64,000 nt of DNA from an uncultured Lachnospiraceae bacterium (GCA_900550235.1 URRQ01000006.1:4366-68365); one strand, 5' to 3'. Positions 54,246 through 63,905 are shown, numbered from the stretch's first letter. Numbers and translations are program-made. The notes: a model not told the origin generated them from the letters alone.

Positions 54246-55994
54246 TTATTTTGTCATTTCTCCATCTTCCAAGGTTTCGCCTTTTAAAGTTTTATCAATC
54301 TCTGCTTTGATCATCTCAACAGACTCTTCATCCGGTATCGTTACATAAAGTCTTTGACTTCCTGATGAATAACACGACCTAGAATCTCCTGTTCCTTCTG
54401 CTGCCACCGATTTGATGTTCCATGAACCACCTACAGAAAGCTGACGTTTGATCAACGCCTGAAGCTGTGCCTGCGACATATTTGTCTGCACGTTATCGCT
54501 CACCTTATCAATGATACTATTCGCTTTGATCAGCATGGATGGAGAAATAATCTTTTTGATCATAGCTGTCAATACTGCCTGCTGATCTTTTCCTCTCTGA
54601 TTGTCCCCACCAGGTACTTTCTTTCTTTCTCTTGCAAACGCCAAAGCTTCTTTTCCGTCAAAATGATTGAGTCCTTCTTTTACCTCTACAACCTTACCGG
54701 AAGCTTTACTTGTTGTAAATTCATACTCAGAGACAACATCCAAGCCTCCAAGAATATCTACAATATCAATCAATGAAGTAAAGTTTACTCTTGCATAGAA
54801 CGGAATTTCTACATCATACAGTTCGCTAAGAGTACGCATGGAAGCATCCACGCCATAATTGCCGGCATGTGTCAGCTTATCTAATTCTCCATAAGACACT
54901 TCTGGAATCTCCACATAGTAATCTCGCGGAGTAGTAACCAATAAAATCTGACGTGATTGTGGGTTTACAGTCGCAATAATATTCACATCACTTCGGCTCT
55001 GATTTTCAATATCTCCATATACATCAATCCCACTCAAATATACGCTGAATGGTTCTGTCACATCCACATCGATTGAGATATCCTGCAGCTCTGTTTTAAT
55101 ATTATGAGTATAAATAATTTTCACTTTATCCGAATAGCCATCGAACTCATGTTCCAGAATATCCTTATGCCCTTCATTATAAATAATAGCATCTACTTCG
55201 CCATCATGAAGAGCTTTTGCCTGAGCTTTTACCGTCTTGTATTCTACTTCTTCAATCTTACTTCCCAAATCCTCATTGATCTTGGAAACTGTCTCTTCCA
55301 TCTCGTCAGCGCTCATCATATACTGCACACCAAACTTATAGTCTACGGCATCTGCCAGATTCTCTGCCTGATCATCTGCGCGTACCGCAACAACCATTGT
55401 ATCAACCGTTGTGTGTCCTCCGGTAATTCGTCCCAGCGCTCCTGTTGTAATTCCTACATAATAAGTTCCGAGCCCAATGATAAGAGTCATGAAAACAATA
55501 TAAACTTTTCCTGTAGTTCCCTTTTTTCGTCTGCGAACTTGTGTAAACAATCCGATTCCCCATAAAATCAATAGGCAAATAAAAACAATTGCCATAATTT
55601 TCAAAGGGATAATATTGCTTAATGCAAGGACACCTATAAATGCAACTGATGCCAATGCCTGCAACATTACTAAAATGTTACCAAACACATTTTGGGGAGA
55701 TCTTTCCGGGCGGCGTTTTCTCCTTGTTCTTTCTCTGCTTTCTTTTACATTCTCTGCATAGGAGCCGTTACGGTCATAACTTCTTCCCCGTTCTTCTTCA
55801 CGTCTTCTCTTCCTATCAGGATCCGGTCTTCTCGTTTTCCGATATTCATCCGATCTCTTTTTATTTCCCGGCATTAATTTTGCCGGATTTGACCCCATGG
55901 ATTTCATTTGCTGTCTTTCTATTCGTTGTTTCTTACGTTCCTGAAGCCTCTCATATTCACGCCTTTCCTGGGCGCTCATACCTCTTCTTCCCAT
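54246..55994 (-). CDS. LytR-CpsA-Psr (LCP) family protein
   Basis: A 582-residue LCP phosphotransferase that attaches teichoic acids or polysaccharides to peptidoglycan. The N-terminal 100 residues are highly charged and cytoplasmic (many Arg/Lys/Glu), followed by three hydrophobic helices (about 115-190), which is more than the usual one. The LCP domain (about 320-560) shows VTTPRDYYVEIP, KLTHAGNYGVDASMRTL, FTSLIDIVDILGGLDVVSEYEF and LAFARERKKVPGGDNQRGKDQQAVL. The ATG at 55994 has AGGAAGG upstream. Confidence 0.9.
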   Translation of the reverse strand: MGRRGMSAQERREYERLQERKKQRIERQQMKSMGSNPAKLMPGNKKRSDEYRKTRRPDPDRKRRREEERGRSYDRNGSYAENVKESRERTRRKRRPERSPQNVFGNILVMLQALASVAFIGVLALSNIIPLKIMAIVFICLLILWGIGLFTQVRRRKKGTTGKVYIVFMTLIIGLGTYYVGITTGALGRITGGHTTVDTMVVAVRADDQAENLADAVDYKFGVQYMMSADEMEETVSKINEDLGSKIEEVEYKTVKAQAKALHDGEVDAIIYNEGHKDILEHEFDGYSDKVKIIYTHNIKTELQDISIDVDVTEPFSVYLSGIDVYGDIENQSRSDVNIIATVNPQSRQILLVTTPRDYYVEIPEVSYGELDKLTHAGNYGVDASMRTLSELYDVEIPFYARVNFTSLIDIVDILGGLDVVSEYEFTTSKASGKVVEVKEGLNHFDGKEALAFARERKKVPGGDNQRGKDQQAVLTAMIKKIISPSMLIKANSIIDKVSDNVQTNMSQAQLQALIKRQLSVGGSWNIKSVAAEGTGDSRSCYSSGSQRLYVTIPDEESVEMIKAEIDKTLKGETLEDGEMTK

Positions 55995-56113
55995 TAGTAT
56001 TTCCTTCCTGTTTTCTCTCAAGAATTTTCATATACCAATCTATATTATTACAAAACAACGAAAAACACAAGGTTTATTTCACAGCTTAAGACTTTCCTAA
56101 GGTTTCCCACGTT

Positions 56114-56569
56114 CTAGTCATATGCTTTTACAGTCACTTCTTCTGTCTCAAAATCTATAAAAATCTGATATGCATTCCTATGTTCATCCTCATCCCAAAT
56201 CTCCACGAACTTCGGTGTTACTTCAATCAAAATCTCGGTATCGACGTGGGAATACGCATTGTAGCTCTGCCATAAAAACTCTTTATATTTCTTTTCAAAC
56301 ACACGTCCTTCTTCATCAACTACAAGCCCTTTGTTCTCTGCATATCCTTCCACCTGCACTCCATTAAAACACATTGCCACTCTGTTATTTTTATATAGTT
56401 GCTGTGTCTTACGGAAATTTTTATCTGTTTTAAAATAAATCTTATCATTATAAAATACACAACTTACGTTTCTTACCATTGGATAATTATCCACACAGCT
56501 CGCCAAAGCCATAATTTTGTAATCACCCAGTTTCTTGTCATAAATATCTTTTGCTTCTAAAAAGTTCAT
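56114..56569 (-). CDS. Pyridoxamine 5'-phosphate oxidase family protein
   Basis: A 151-residue split-barrel flavin-binding-type protein (PNPOx-like). Pattern: MALASCVDNYPMVRNVSCVFYNDKIYFKTDKNFRKTQQLYKNNRVAMCF, common in clostridial small FMN-linked reductases of unknown substrate. It is 18 bases after the riboflavin transporter gene, so FMN supply and a flavoprotein are linked on the same riboswitch-controlled transcript. Confidence 0.88.
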   Translation of the reverse strand: MNFLEAKDIYDKKLGDYKIMALASCVDNYPMVRNVSCVFYNDKIYFKTDKNFRKTQQLYKNNRVAMCFNGVQVEGYAENKGLVVDEEGRVFEKKYKEFLWQSYNAYSHVDTEILIEVTPKFVEIWDEDEHRNAYQIFIDFETEEVTVKAYD

Positions 56570-56587
56570 CTTCTTTTCTCCTTCTCT

Positions 56588-57235
56588 TTATATCACTTTC
56601 TGCATTGCCAAAATAATCAATACGATCGACGCACAAATAAATAGTGCAAATAAAATAAGTCCCACACTCAATTTTGTTTCATGACTGTTATTTTCCACAA
56701 GATTTGCCTTTCGAAGTGCTTTCACCACCCCTTTATAAAACACAAACGTAATGCAAGCATTCAATCCGGTTTTCAAAAGATTAAATGGCAAAATCCCCGG
56801 AAGCAAAAGCTTCACCACCTCTTCTCTAGGCATACTAAAGTAGATTGGGGTCACAATATAATTCCACAACAACATACTTCCTGTTGACAGCAGCATTCCG
56901 CAGATTAATCCAAGTACCGCACCTCGTCTCGAATGCTTTTTCTTATAAAGGAATGCAGCTGTACAAGCAAACGTCCCTGTGGAAATAATATTCATCAAAA
57001 TATCCAAAATCGTTCCGCCACGAAACAAAATTTCCAAAACTGCACAGATCACACTCATCACCAAAGCAGACATTGGTCCAAAAATAAAGCCTCCCATGAC
57101 AATTACGATATCTTTCGGATCATACTTCAAAAATGCAACTGACGGAATCATAGGAAATGAGATTAAAAGATTAACTGCCATTGCCATTGCGCAAAGCATA
57201 CCTATCGTCGTCATTTTTTTCGCCGTAAATTTCAT
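56588..57235 (-). CDS. ribU: RibU-like ECF transporter S component (riboflavin)
   Basis: A 215-residue S component with about six helices. Pattern: MTTIGMLCAMAMAVNLLISFPMIPSVAFLKYDPKDIVIVMGGFIFGPMSALVMSVICAVLE, typical of RibU, where the YDPKDI loop region binds the flavin. The FMN riboswitch and terminator directly upstream establish the substrate as riboflavin. It needs the shared EcfAAT module encoded elsewhere. Confidence 0.95.
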   Translation of the reverse strand: MKFTAKKMTTIGMLCAMAMAVNLLISFPMIPSVAFLKYDPKDIVIVMGGFIFGPMSALVMSVICAVLEILFRGGTILDILMNIISTGTFACTAAFLYKKKHSRRGAVLGLICGMLLSTGSMLLWNYIVTPIYFSMPREEVVKLLLPGILPFNLLKTGLNACITFVFYKGVVKALRKANLVENNSHETKLSVGLILFALFICASIVLIILAMQKVI

Positions 57236-57254
57236 ATTCTCCCTCCTTTCATCA

Positions 57255-57289
57255 AAAAACGTACCTAAAATAAACTTCTAGGTACGTTC
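57255..57289 (-). terminator. FMN-riboswitch terminator
   Basis: AACGTACCTA pairs with TTAGGTACGTT around GAAGTTTATT and is followed by TTTTTTG on the minus strand, just before the ribU ribosome site. Confidence 0.88.
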
Positions 57290-57346
57290 TCGATACATTC
57301 TAAAAGGAGAACCCAATTCACGGGAACTTCCCTCATATCAAAAACA

Positions 57347-57450
57347 CTTCTTTCATCCAGACTTTAACTGTTGCTACCGGAATCTCACCGGTTCGGCCAT
57401 TACGGCTCGCGGAGTATACCGCCAGTAGAGAATTGCACTCTGCCCTGAAG
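57347..57450 (-). ncRNA. FMN riboswitch
   Basis: The RFN blocks are all visible on the minus strand: CTTCAGGGCAGAGTG, ACTGGCGGTATACTCCGCGAGCC, GAACCGGTGAGATTCCGGTAGC and GTCTGGATGAAAGAAG. With the downstream terminator it forms a classical FMN-off switch for ribU. Confidence 0.97.
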
Positions 57451-57524
57451 TATTATTTTCGGTTGCATTCATTGTAATCCTAATCGCCCAAAATGTAAAT
57501 ACTTTTCCTTCCTTATGATACTTG

Positions 57525-57553
57525 TTTACATTTTTTAACAAATGCCTTATAAT
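57525..57553 (+). promoter_or_regulatory. Promoter of pfp
   Basis: TTTACA (57525-57530), 17-base spacer, TATAAT (57548-57553), 45 bases before the ATG. It is divergent from the FMN riboswitch. Confidence 0.82.
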
Positions 57554-57598
57554 CAAAGAGAACTATGTAAAAATATATAATATAGAAGGAGACGGATT

Positions 57599-59257
57599 AT
57601 GGAAATTTCAGCATTACAAAAAGCCAGATATGAGTATTCTCCAAAACTTCCTGGAATGTTAAGAAACGGAATTGCAGATATCTGCGTTTTAGAAGGCGAG
57701 GAAACTCAAAGTGTAGCCGATCAGGAGAAGATTAAAGCCCTTTTCCCAAATACTTATGGTAAGAAGGAAATCACTTTCCAAAAAGGACAGAACACTTCCA
57801 CACCAAAGAAACAGGTTGTAGGTGTAATTCTTTCCGGTGGACAGGCTCCCGGCGGACACAACGTTGTTTGCGGATTATACGATGCTTTAAAAGCAACAAA
57901 TCCAGAAAATGTTCTCTATGGTTTTAAAAAAGGTCCAAGCGGACTTCTTGAAGATGACTATTTAATTTTTGACGACGAATACATCAACCAGTTCAGAAAC
58001 ACAGGTGGATTTGATATCATCGGTTCTGGAAGAACAAAACTTGAAACAAACGAACAGTTTGCAGTTGCAGCAGAAGTTTGTAAAAAACATGGAATTACAG
58101 CAATCGTAATCATCGGTGGTGACGATTCTAACACAAACGCAGCAGTTCTCGCTGAATACTTTGCAGCACACGAAACTGGCGTTCAGGTAATCGGGTGTCC
58201 AAAGACAATCGACGGTGACCTTAAGAATGAAGACATCGAATGCTCATTCGGTTTTGATACAGCAACTAAGACATACAGCGAACTCATTGGTAACATTGAA
58301 AGAGATGCCAACTCTGCAAAGAAATACTGGCACTTCATCAAAGTAATGGGACGTTCTGCTTCACACGTTGCATTAGAATGTGCTCTTGAGACACAGCCAA
58401 ACATCTGCTTAGTTTCTGAAGAAGTTGCAGCTAAGAAGATGTCACTTTCTCAGATTGCTGATTACATCGCTGATTCTGTTGAAAAGAGAGCGGCAAAAGG
58501 CATGAACTTCGGTGTTGCTGTGATTCCAGAAGGTGTTGTTGAATTCGTACCTGAATTCTCTGTATTAATTCAGGAAATCAACGAATTACTCGCCGGAGAA
58601 AAAGCAGATGCTTTCAACGCTCTTCCAACATGGAAAGAAAAATACGCGTTTATTGAAAACGGATTAACAAAAGAATCTATGGCTGTATTTGCAATCCTTC
58701 CAGAAAGCATTCAGCAGCAGTTATTCTTAGAAAGAGATCCTCACGGAAACGTACAGGTATCCTTGATCGAATCCGAAAAATTATTCTCTGCTCTTGTAAA
58801 AGATAAATTAGAGGAAAGAAAAGCAGCCGGCACATACAATGGTAAATTCAATGCACTTCATCACTTCTTCGGATACGAAGGAAGATGTGCATTCCCATCC
58901 AACTTTGATTCTGACTACTGCTACTCATTGGGATACAATGCATTCATGTTAATTCAGTATGGTTACAATGGATACTTATCAAAAGTTTCCAACCTTTCCA
59001 AACCGGCAAACGAATGGGTTGCAGGTGGTATGCCGATCACAAAGATGATGAACATCGAAAGAAGACACGGTGAAGATAAACCGGTTATCAAAAAAGCTCT
59101 TGTAGAACTTGATGGTAAACCATTCAAATACTTTGAAGCTCACAGAGAAGAATGGGCTGAAAATACTTGCTTCACATACCCAGGAGCTATCCAGTACTAC
59201 GGACCAACAGAAGTATGTGATATTACAACAAAAACACTCGCTCTTGAGCAGGCATAA
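57599..59257 (+). CDS. pfp: PPi-dependent fructose 6-phosphate 1-phosphotransferase (long form)
   Basis: A 552-residue long-type PFP that phosphorylates fructose 6-phosphate reversibly with PPi. Motifs: [11 protein letters not shown] (80-90), GGDDSNTNA (173-181; the GGDD form is the mark of PPi use rather than ATP), [11 protein letters not shown] (200-210; catalytic Asp) and [14 protein letters not shown] (about 250). PPi as donor saves ATP in an anaerobe. The codon use is strongly biased, as in highly expressed genes. GAAGGAGACGGATT precedes the ATG. Confidence 0.95.
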   Translation: MEISALQKARYEYSPKLPGMLRNGIADICVLEGEETQSVADQEKIKALFPNTYGKKEITFQKGQNTSTPKKQVVGVILSGGQAPGGHNVVCGLYDALKATNPENVLYGFKKGPSGLLEDDYLIFDDEYINQFRNTGGFDIIGSGRTKLETNEQFAVAAEVCKKHGITAIVIIGGDDSNTNAAVLAEYFAAHETGVQVIGCPKTIDGDLKNEDIECSFGFDTATKTYSELIGNIERDANSAKKYWHFIKVMGRSASHVALECALETQPNICLVSEEVAAKKMSLSQIADYIADSVEKRAAKGMNFGVAVIPEGVVEFVPEFSVLIQEINELLAGEKADAFNALPTWKEKYAFIENGLTKESMAVFAILPESIQQQLFLERDPHGNVQVSLIESEKLFSALVKDKLEERKAAGTYNGKFNALHHFFGYEGRCAFPSNFDSDYCYSLGYNAFMLIQYGYNGYLSKVSNLSKPANEWVAGGMPITKMMNIERRHGEDKPVIKKALVELDGKPFKYFEAHREEWAENTCFTYPGAIQYYGPTEVCDITTKTLALEQA

Positions 59258-59263
59258 AAACAA

Positions 59264-59292
59264 GGGACTGTCGACTAGCGGCAGTCCCTTTA
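59264..59292. terminator. Terminator between pfp and the MerR gene
   Basis: AAGGGACTG-TCGACTAGCGG-CAGTCCCTT with an A-tract on one side and T residues on the other, serving both convergent genes. Confidence 0.85.
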
Positions 59293-60111
59293 TTCATGAA
59301 CATAGAAAAAAATCTCAGTAATATACTCATTTTCATCTCCTGAAGAAATATAGTCATTGATGCAGAATTCATAAGCATCTGAAGCTATCTCCAACCGGTT
59401 TTCCTCACAAAACTTCAGCAATTTCTTATAAGAACGTTCTACCGATTGGTATGTACCATAGTGGTATATACTCACCACTTTTCCTTTCGGAAGAGTTCCG
59501 ATGTTCTTCGCTTTCTTCGTCTTCTCAATCGGTAAGAACGCAACTTTTGCTTCCGTATATCTCCCCTCTAGAACATGCCTATAAGGAACGATTACTCCTG
59601 TCTGAAAAAAAATTGGAAGTTCCTCTTTCAGCGCTTGAGAAAAGCATTTTTTTGCTGCAATACTTATCTCTCGAAAAGACCGCGGCTCTTCTACCTCTGC
59701 ATATAGAAAATATTTTTTCGAAACCTCTTTTACGAAAACCTCTTGAGCCATTTCGTGTAATTCTTTCACATTTTCCATCTGCTCACAACGATGAGCCAGA
59801 CGTTTTCGTATCAATTGTAAATGTGTAATCTGTTGATCGATTACCGTCAACTGCTTTCTTAACGTTACCAAAGACGTATCAATGGTATAATTTTTCATAT
59901 GCTCTTGTATTTCACTGAGCGAAAATCCCATCTCTTTCATGATTAATATCGTATCTAAGTAATCAATTTGCTTCGCTTCATAATACCGATAATTGTTATT
60001 AGGATCCACATACGCCGGACGGAATAACCCTATTTTATCATAGAAGATCAACGTCTGTTTGGAGATATTCTGGTACCCTGCAAGTTCTCCGATTGAAAAC
60101 ATATCCTTCAT
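59290..60111 (-). CDS. MerR family regulator with GyrI-like effector domain
   Basis: A 273-residue BmrR-like regulator. The winged helix spans about 4-70 (FSIGELAGYQNISKQTLIFYDKIGLFRPAYVDPNNNYRYYEAKQIDYL), a long dimer helix about 80-120, and the rest is a drug-binding GyrI-like domain (KGKVVSIYHYGTYQSVERSYKKLLKFCEEN). The start at 60111 has CAAGGAGGATTTTT. It is divergent from a MATE efflux gene and should activate that promoter, which has the 19-bp spacer of MerR-controlled promoters, when a toxic cation or drug binds. Confidence 0.9.
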   Translation of the reverse strand: MKDMFSIGELAGYQNISKQTLIFYDKIGLFRPAYVDPNNNYRYYEAKQIDYLDTILIMKEMGFSLSEIQEHMKNYTIDTSLVTLRKQLTVIDQQITHLQLIRKRLAHRCEQMENVKELHEMAQEVFVKEVSKKYFLYAEVEEPRSFREISIAAKKCFSQALKEELPIFFQTGVIVPYRHVLEGRYTEAKVAFLPIEKTKKAKNIGTLPKGKVVSIYHYGTYQSVERSYKKLLKFCEENRLEIASDAYEFCINDYISSGDENEYITEIFFYVHE

Positions 60112-60122
60112 AAAAATCCTCC

Positions 60123-60153
60123 TTGACACTATAGTAACTATATCCTTTATTGT
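60123..60153 (+). promoter_or_regulatory. MerR-type promoter of the MATE gene (19-bp spacer)
   Basis: TTGACA (60123-60128), a 19-base spacer and TATTGT (60148-60153). The spacer contains CTATAGT-AACTATA, a near-perfect palindrome. An overlong spacer with a central palindrome is the signature of promoters activated by MerR proteins. Confidence 0.7.
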
Positions 60154-60194
60154 ATAAGTATAGCAAGAAATTAGCAAGCAGGAGGATTAAAAAA

Positions 60195-61529
60195 ATGAAA
60201 TGTTTTGAAACTAAAATGACTTATTTCCAGTTTTTAAGATATCTGGTTCCATCCGTATTAACCATGATCTTCTTATCATTTTATACGACAATTGATGGAT
60301 TTTTCGTATCCAAATATGCCGGTTCCGATGCCCTCGCAGGAATCAATATCGTCATTCCTATCACATGTATCATCTTCGGTGTCTCTGTCATGCTCGCAAC
60401 CGGCGCAGGCGCTATTATAGGCGAAAAACTTGGGCAGAAAAAAGAACAAGAGGCAAATGAGATTTTCAGTTTTATCTCCATTGTTCTTCTCGTTTTTTCG
60501 ATTATTTTTACATTCTTTGGAATCATTTTTCTAAAAGAAATTTGTATCTTTTTAGGAAGCAGCACACGCTTGTTGAAACATGTACTTCCTTATGCCTTCG
60601 TTATATTCCTCGGAACTATTCCTATGTCCTTCAAGTTATTCTTTGAATATCTTGTAAGAACAGATGGAAGACCGAATATCGGAATGTTCATGTCTCTGAC
60701 CGGATTGATTCTTAACGTTGTACTGGACTATATTTTTGTAGCTCTATTTGACATGGGCACACTCGGAGCCGCTTGGGGAACCTTCTTTTCCATCACAGTA
60801 AGTATGCTGATCGGATTAGGATATTTTCTAAAATACAGCCATATTAAGTTCCGTAAACCGAGATTAAATTGGACTGTTCTTTTTAAATCTTGTACAAACG
60901 GAAGCAGTGAAATGTTAACAGAAATGTCCACAGGTATTACAACTTTTTTATTTAACCTTATCATCATGAAATTTTTTGGAGAAGACGGAATTGCAGCAGT
61001 TACAATCATCATGTACATCTACTACTTCTTCATCTCCTTTTATATGGGAATCGCCGTTGCCATAGCTCCGGTTGTCAGCTACAACGTCGGTTCCGGAAAT
61101 CATAAGAAAATAAAAGAGACCACACGATACAGCTTTATCACCATTGCCCTTAGCTCAGTGCTAATACTTGCAGTCTCTCTGTTATGTGGAAAGCAGATCA
61201 TCCATTTATTTGTAGATGGAGGAAATGTATTTACTTTGACATGGGACGGCTTAAAATTATTCAGTCCGGTATTCCTTTTTATCGGCTTAAATGTATTCCT
61301 CTCCGGATATTTTACGGCTCTTGGAAATGGTTTTATCTCTGCACTTATTTCCTCACTACGCTCCTTAATTCTCGTAGTGGTTTTCATACTGATCCTTCCA
61401 AATATTATCGGTGTATCCGGTGTTTGGATGACCATGCCGCTGGCAGAAGCCCTTACGATTTTTATCGCTATCTATTTATATTGCTCATACGGAAGAATCT
61501 TTTCCAAAAAAGTTTTATCAGCAGAGTAA
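60195..61529 (+). CDS. MATE family efflux transporter
   Basis: A 444-residue multidrug/toxin extrusion protein with about twelve helices. Typical beginnings: FLRYLVPSVLTMIFLSFYTTIDGFFVSKYAGSDALAGINIVIPITCIIFG and the paired repeat NGSSEMLTEMSTGITTFLFNLIIMKFFGEDGIAAVTIIMYIYYF. It exports drugs against Na+ or H+. ATG at 60195 follows AGGAGGATTA; the upstream frame is not preferred. Its partner MerR gene is divergent. Confidence 0.93.
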   Translation: MKCFETKMTYFQFLRYLVPSVLTMIFLSFYTTIDGFFVSKYAGSDALAGINIVIPITCIIFGVSVMLATGAGAIIGEKLGQKKEQEANEIFSFISIVLLVFSIIFTFFGIIFLKEICIFLGSSTRLLKHVLPYAFVIFLGTIPMSFKLFFEYLVRTDGRPNIGMFMSLTGLILNVVLDYIFVALFDMGTLGAAWGTFFSITVSMLIGLGYFLKYSHIKFRKPRLNWTVLFKSCTNGSSEMLTEMSTGITTFLFNLIIMKFFGEDGIAAVTIIMYIYYFFISFYMGIAVAIAPVVSYNVGSGNHKKIKETTRYSFITIALSSVLILAVSLLCGKQIIHLFVDGGNVFTLTWDGLKLFSPVFLFIGLNVFLSGYFTALGNGFISALISSLRSLILVVVFILILPNIIGVSGVWMTMPLAEALTIFIAIYLYCSYGRIFSKKVLSAE

Positions 61530-61539
61530 TTCCTTCTTA

Positions 61540-61580
61540 TTATAAGAGGTACAGAAACTTTATTCCTGTACCTCTTATAA
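61540..61580. terminator. Bidirectional terminator after the MATE gene
   Basis: TTATAAGAGGTACAG pairs perfectly (15 bp) with CTGTACCTCTTATAA around AAACTTTATTC, between convergent genes. Confidence 0.85.
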
Positions 61581-61609
61581 CTCTATATTTATTCTTCCAA
61601 ATATCTGCC

Positions 61610-61813
61610 TTATTCCTCTTCTGTGAAATAAAACAATTCCTCCACGGTTGTTTCAAATATTTTCGCAATATCCATTGCAAGCTTTAGTGAAGGGTTATAC
61701 TTTCCGTTCTCCAAATTCCCGATGGTCTCTCTTCTCACATTCACCAAATATGCCAGATCACTTTGACTCATGTTATACTTTGCGCGGTATTCTTTTAATT
61801 TTGTGTGAAGCAT
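61610..61813 (-). CDS. XRE family helix-turn-helix regulator
   Basis: A 67-residue Cro/CI-type DNA-binding protein, all HTH: LKEYRAKYNMSQSDLAYLVNVRRETIGNLENGKYNPSLKLAMDIAKIFETTVEELF. Its start overlaps the end of the membrane-protein gene by 19 bases, so the two are coupled. Proteins of this size usually repress their own operon. The TGTGATA-TATCACA repeat at 62330-62347 is the likely target. Confidence 0.9.
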   Translation of the reverse strand: MLHTKLKEYRAKYNMSQSDLAYLVNVRRETIGNLENGKYNPSLKLAMDIAKIFETTVEELFYFTEEE

Positions 61814-62286
61814 CTGTCCCCCTCACTTTCCTCTTCTAGCAGCATCTTTTCCCGTCTTCTAAAACGAAGCATACTGATTGAAAAGACTAAAATCATCAAA
61901 GTCATACTAAAAACAAGAACTAGAAAGCCAATCATATATTGTTCCAGTGAAAATGCGCTTACTGTAGCCGCATTTCCTTGTACCGTAATTTTTATATACT
62001 CCTGTCCATATCCGATAGTCATCCCTCGAATAAATAACGTCACCATTCCACCAACGATCAATGCAAAAGCTGACCAAAATCCTCTTGTACTTGCTCTACG
62101 CACATTTTCCCAAAACAATTCATCCGCTTTCATATTCTTATAAGCAAAAAATGTAAAAAACAGTAAAAACGGAATAAAACTCGGCACAAAGAAAAGTCCC
62201 AATATTCCCAGCCAACCAAGGTAAGATAACGGATTCGACGGAAACAGTTTCTTCAACATGCTTTTCAATGTCTTCTCTCTCTTCAT
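61795..62286 (-). CDS. Membrane protein paired with an XRE regulator (DUF3796-like)
   Basis: A 163-residue protein with about four hydrophobic helices (for example YLGWLGILGLFFVPSFIPFLLFFTFFAY, WSAFALIVGGMVTLFIRGM and YMIGFLVLVFSMTLMILVFSISML). It resembles the DUF3796/DUF6442 type that recurs with a small XRE gene. Function unknown. ATG at 62286 follows AAAAGGGGGAATTACC. Confidence 0.72.
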   Translation of the reverse strand: MKREKTLKSMLKKLFPSNPLSYLGWLGILGLFFVPSFIPFLLFFTFFAYKNMKADELFWENVRRASTRGFWSAFALIVGGMVTLFIRGMTIGYGQEYIKITVQGNAATVSAFSLEQYMIGFLVLVFSMTLMILVFSISMLRFRRREKMLLEEESEGDRCFTQN

Positions 62287-62329
62287 GGTAATTCCCCCTT
62301 TTACAGAATGTGTGAAATACATCTCTTCT

Positions 62330-62365
62330 TGTGATAAATATATCACATAAAATGAGAGAAGTCAA
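62330..62365 (-). promoter_or_regulatory. Promoter and operator of the XRE/membrane-protein operon
   Basis: TTGACT (62365-62360), 17-base spacer, TATATT (62342-62337) on the minus strand. TGTGATA-N4-TATCACA (62330-62347) covers the -10 box, a clear autoregulatory site for the XRE protein. Confidence 0.82.
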
Positions 62366-62377
62366 TAACTATTACTG

Positions 62378-62422
62378 CAATAAAAAATGCAGCTTCATAA
62401 CATTAAATCCGTTATGAGCTAC
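62378..62422 (-). terminator. Terminator of the purine permease gene
   Basis: AGCTCATAAC pairs with GTTATGAAGCT (one bulge) and is followed by TTTTTTATT on the minus strand. Confidence 0.7.
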
Positions 62423-62474
62423 ACTTTCTAAAAATATTCCTTTTCTTATCACAACATGATAAAATTAAATTTTC

Positions 62475-63857
62475 TTATAAGAAAAAGTATTTTCCAACAA
62501 AAAGCACTGCCAATACGTACATCAATACACTCATCTTTTTCTCTTTTGCTTTTCCTGAAATCAGATTTAACACAACATAAGAGATTACTCCCATTGAAAT
62601 TCCTTCTGAAATGCTATAGAAAAACGGCATTGCCGCAATACAGATAAAGCATGGAATTCCTTCTGTAAAATCTGTAAAGTCAATATTTACTACATTTGAT
62701 AACATATAAAATCCAACAACTACTAAGGCCGGAGCTGTTGCAAACGATGGAATCGCAAGAAAAATCGGTGAAAGTAGCAAGGAAGCTCCAAATAAAATCG
62801 CTGTCGTCACCGCAGTAAGCCCAGTTCTTCCACCTTCCGAAACTCCAGATGCACTTTCCACAAATGTAGTAACTGTTGAAGTACCAATAACAGCTCCTGC
62901 CGTTGTTGCAACTGCATCTGCCATCAACGCACCCTTAATCTTTGGTAACTTCCCATCTTCATCGATCATATTCGCTTTCGTAGAAACACCAATCAATGTT
63001 CCAAGAGTATCGAATAAATCCACAAATAAAAACGCAAATACAACCACGATAAACTGTCCAATATGAATTCCCGAAAAACTAAGCTTTCCAAATATTGGAG
63101 CAAGGCTTGGTACGCTGATTCCATTGCTAAAATCCGGGAGTAAACTAAACATTCCTAGTTCCGGGTTCGGAACATAAATTCCTGTCAACTGACAAATAAT
63201 TCCAAGAATCCATGTGATCAAAATTCCCCATAGAATATTTCCCTTCACATCTTTTACAACAAGAATTGCCGTAATAATAATTCCGACAATTGCTAATAAC
63301 ACAGTCAATCCAACATCCTTCATAGATGCCTCTACACCATTTAAAGAGTTATATCCTTCTAATGAAAAAAGTTCAACTAATGTTGCACCTCCGATTACAA
63401 TCTTTGCATTTTGTAATCCTATAAAAGCAATAAACAATCCAATTCCAACACTTACTGCAGACTTTAAATTCATAGGAATCGAATTAAAAATCGCTTCTCT
63501 CACATTTGTTACGGACAATAGGATAAAAATAAGCCCTTCTACAAATACAGCTGCTAAAGCAACCTGCCATGTATATCCCATTCCGATTACAACAGTATAA
63601 GCAAAATATGCATTTAACCCCATTCCCGGTGCAAGAGCAAATGGATAGTTTGCAAATAATGCCATCAATAATGTCCCTAAAAAGGATGCTACTGCTGTCG
63701 CTGTAAATACTGCTCCTTGATCCATTCCGGCTGCAGCCAAAATACTTGGGTTTACCGCTAAAATATACGCCATTGTCATAAATGTCGTAATTCCGGCCAA
63801 TACCTCTGTCTTCACAGTTGTATTGTTTTCTTTCAGTTTAAATAATTTCTCAAGCAT
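62475..63857 (-). CDS. NCS2/AzgA-type purine permease
   Basis: A 460-residue adenine/guanine/hypoxanthine permease with about fourteen helices. Family blocks: EVLAGITTFMTMAYILAVNPSILAAAGMD (18-46), ALAPGMGLNAYFAYTVV (about 75-91), FLFVDLFDTLGTLIGV and GTSTVTTFVESASGVSEGGRTGLTAV (about 325-350). It is likely PbuG/PurP-like and imports purine bases with H+. No purine riboswitch was seen. GAGGAGGAAAAG precedes the ATG. Confidence 0.92.
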   Translation of the reverse strand: MLEKLFKLKENNTTVKTEVLAGITTFMTMAYILAVNPSILAAAGMDQGAVFTATAVASFLGTLLMALFANYPFALAPGMGLNAYFAYTVVIGMGYTWQVALAAVFVEGLIFILLSVTNVREAIFNSIPMNLKSAVSVGIGLFIAFIGLQNAKIVIGGATLVELFSLEGYNSLNGVEASMKDVGLTVLLAIVGIIITAILVVKDVKGNILWGILITWILGIICQLTGIYVPNPELGMFSLLPDFSNGISVPSLAPIFGKLSFSGIHIGQFIVVVFAFLFVDLFDTLGTLIGVSTKANMIDEDGKLPKIKGALMADAVATTAGAVIGTSTVTTFVESASGVSEGGRTGLTAVTTAILFGASLLLSPIFLAIPSFATAPALVVVGFYMLSNVVNIDFTDFTEGIPCFICIAAMPFFYSISEGISMGVISYVVLNLISGKAKEKKMSVLMYVLAVLFVGKYFFL

Positions 63858-63905
63858 TTCTTTTCCTCCTCATAATGTATTTCTTTTTTGAAACGCACAA
63901 GTTCT

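Noticed and set aside
55104..55565. 153-residue plus-strand open frame inside the LCP gene
   Set aside because: Opposite-strand shadow of a clear protein-coding gene, Ile/Ser/Cys-rich and without a ribosome site.
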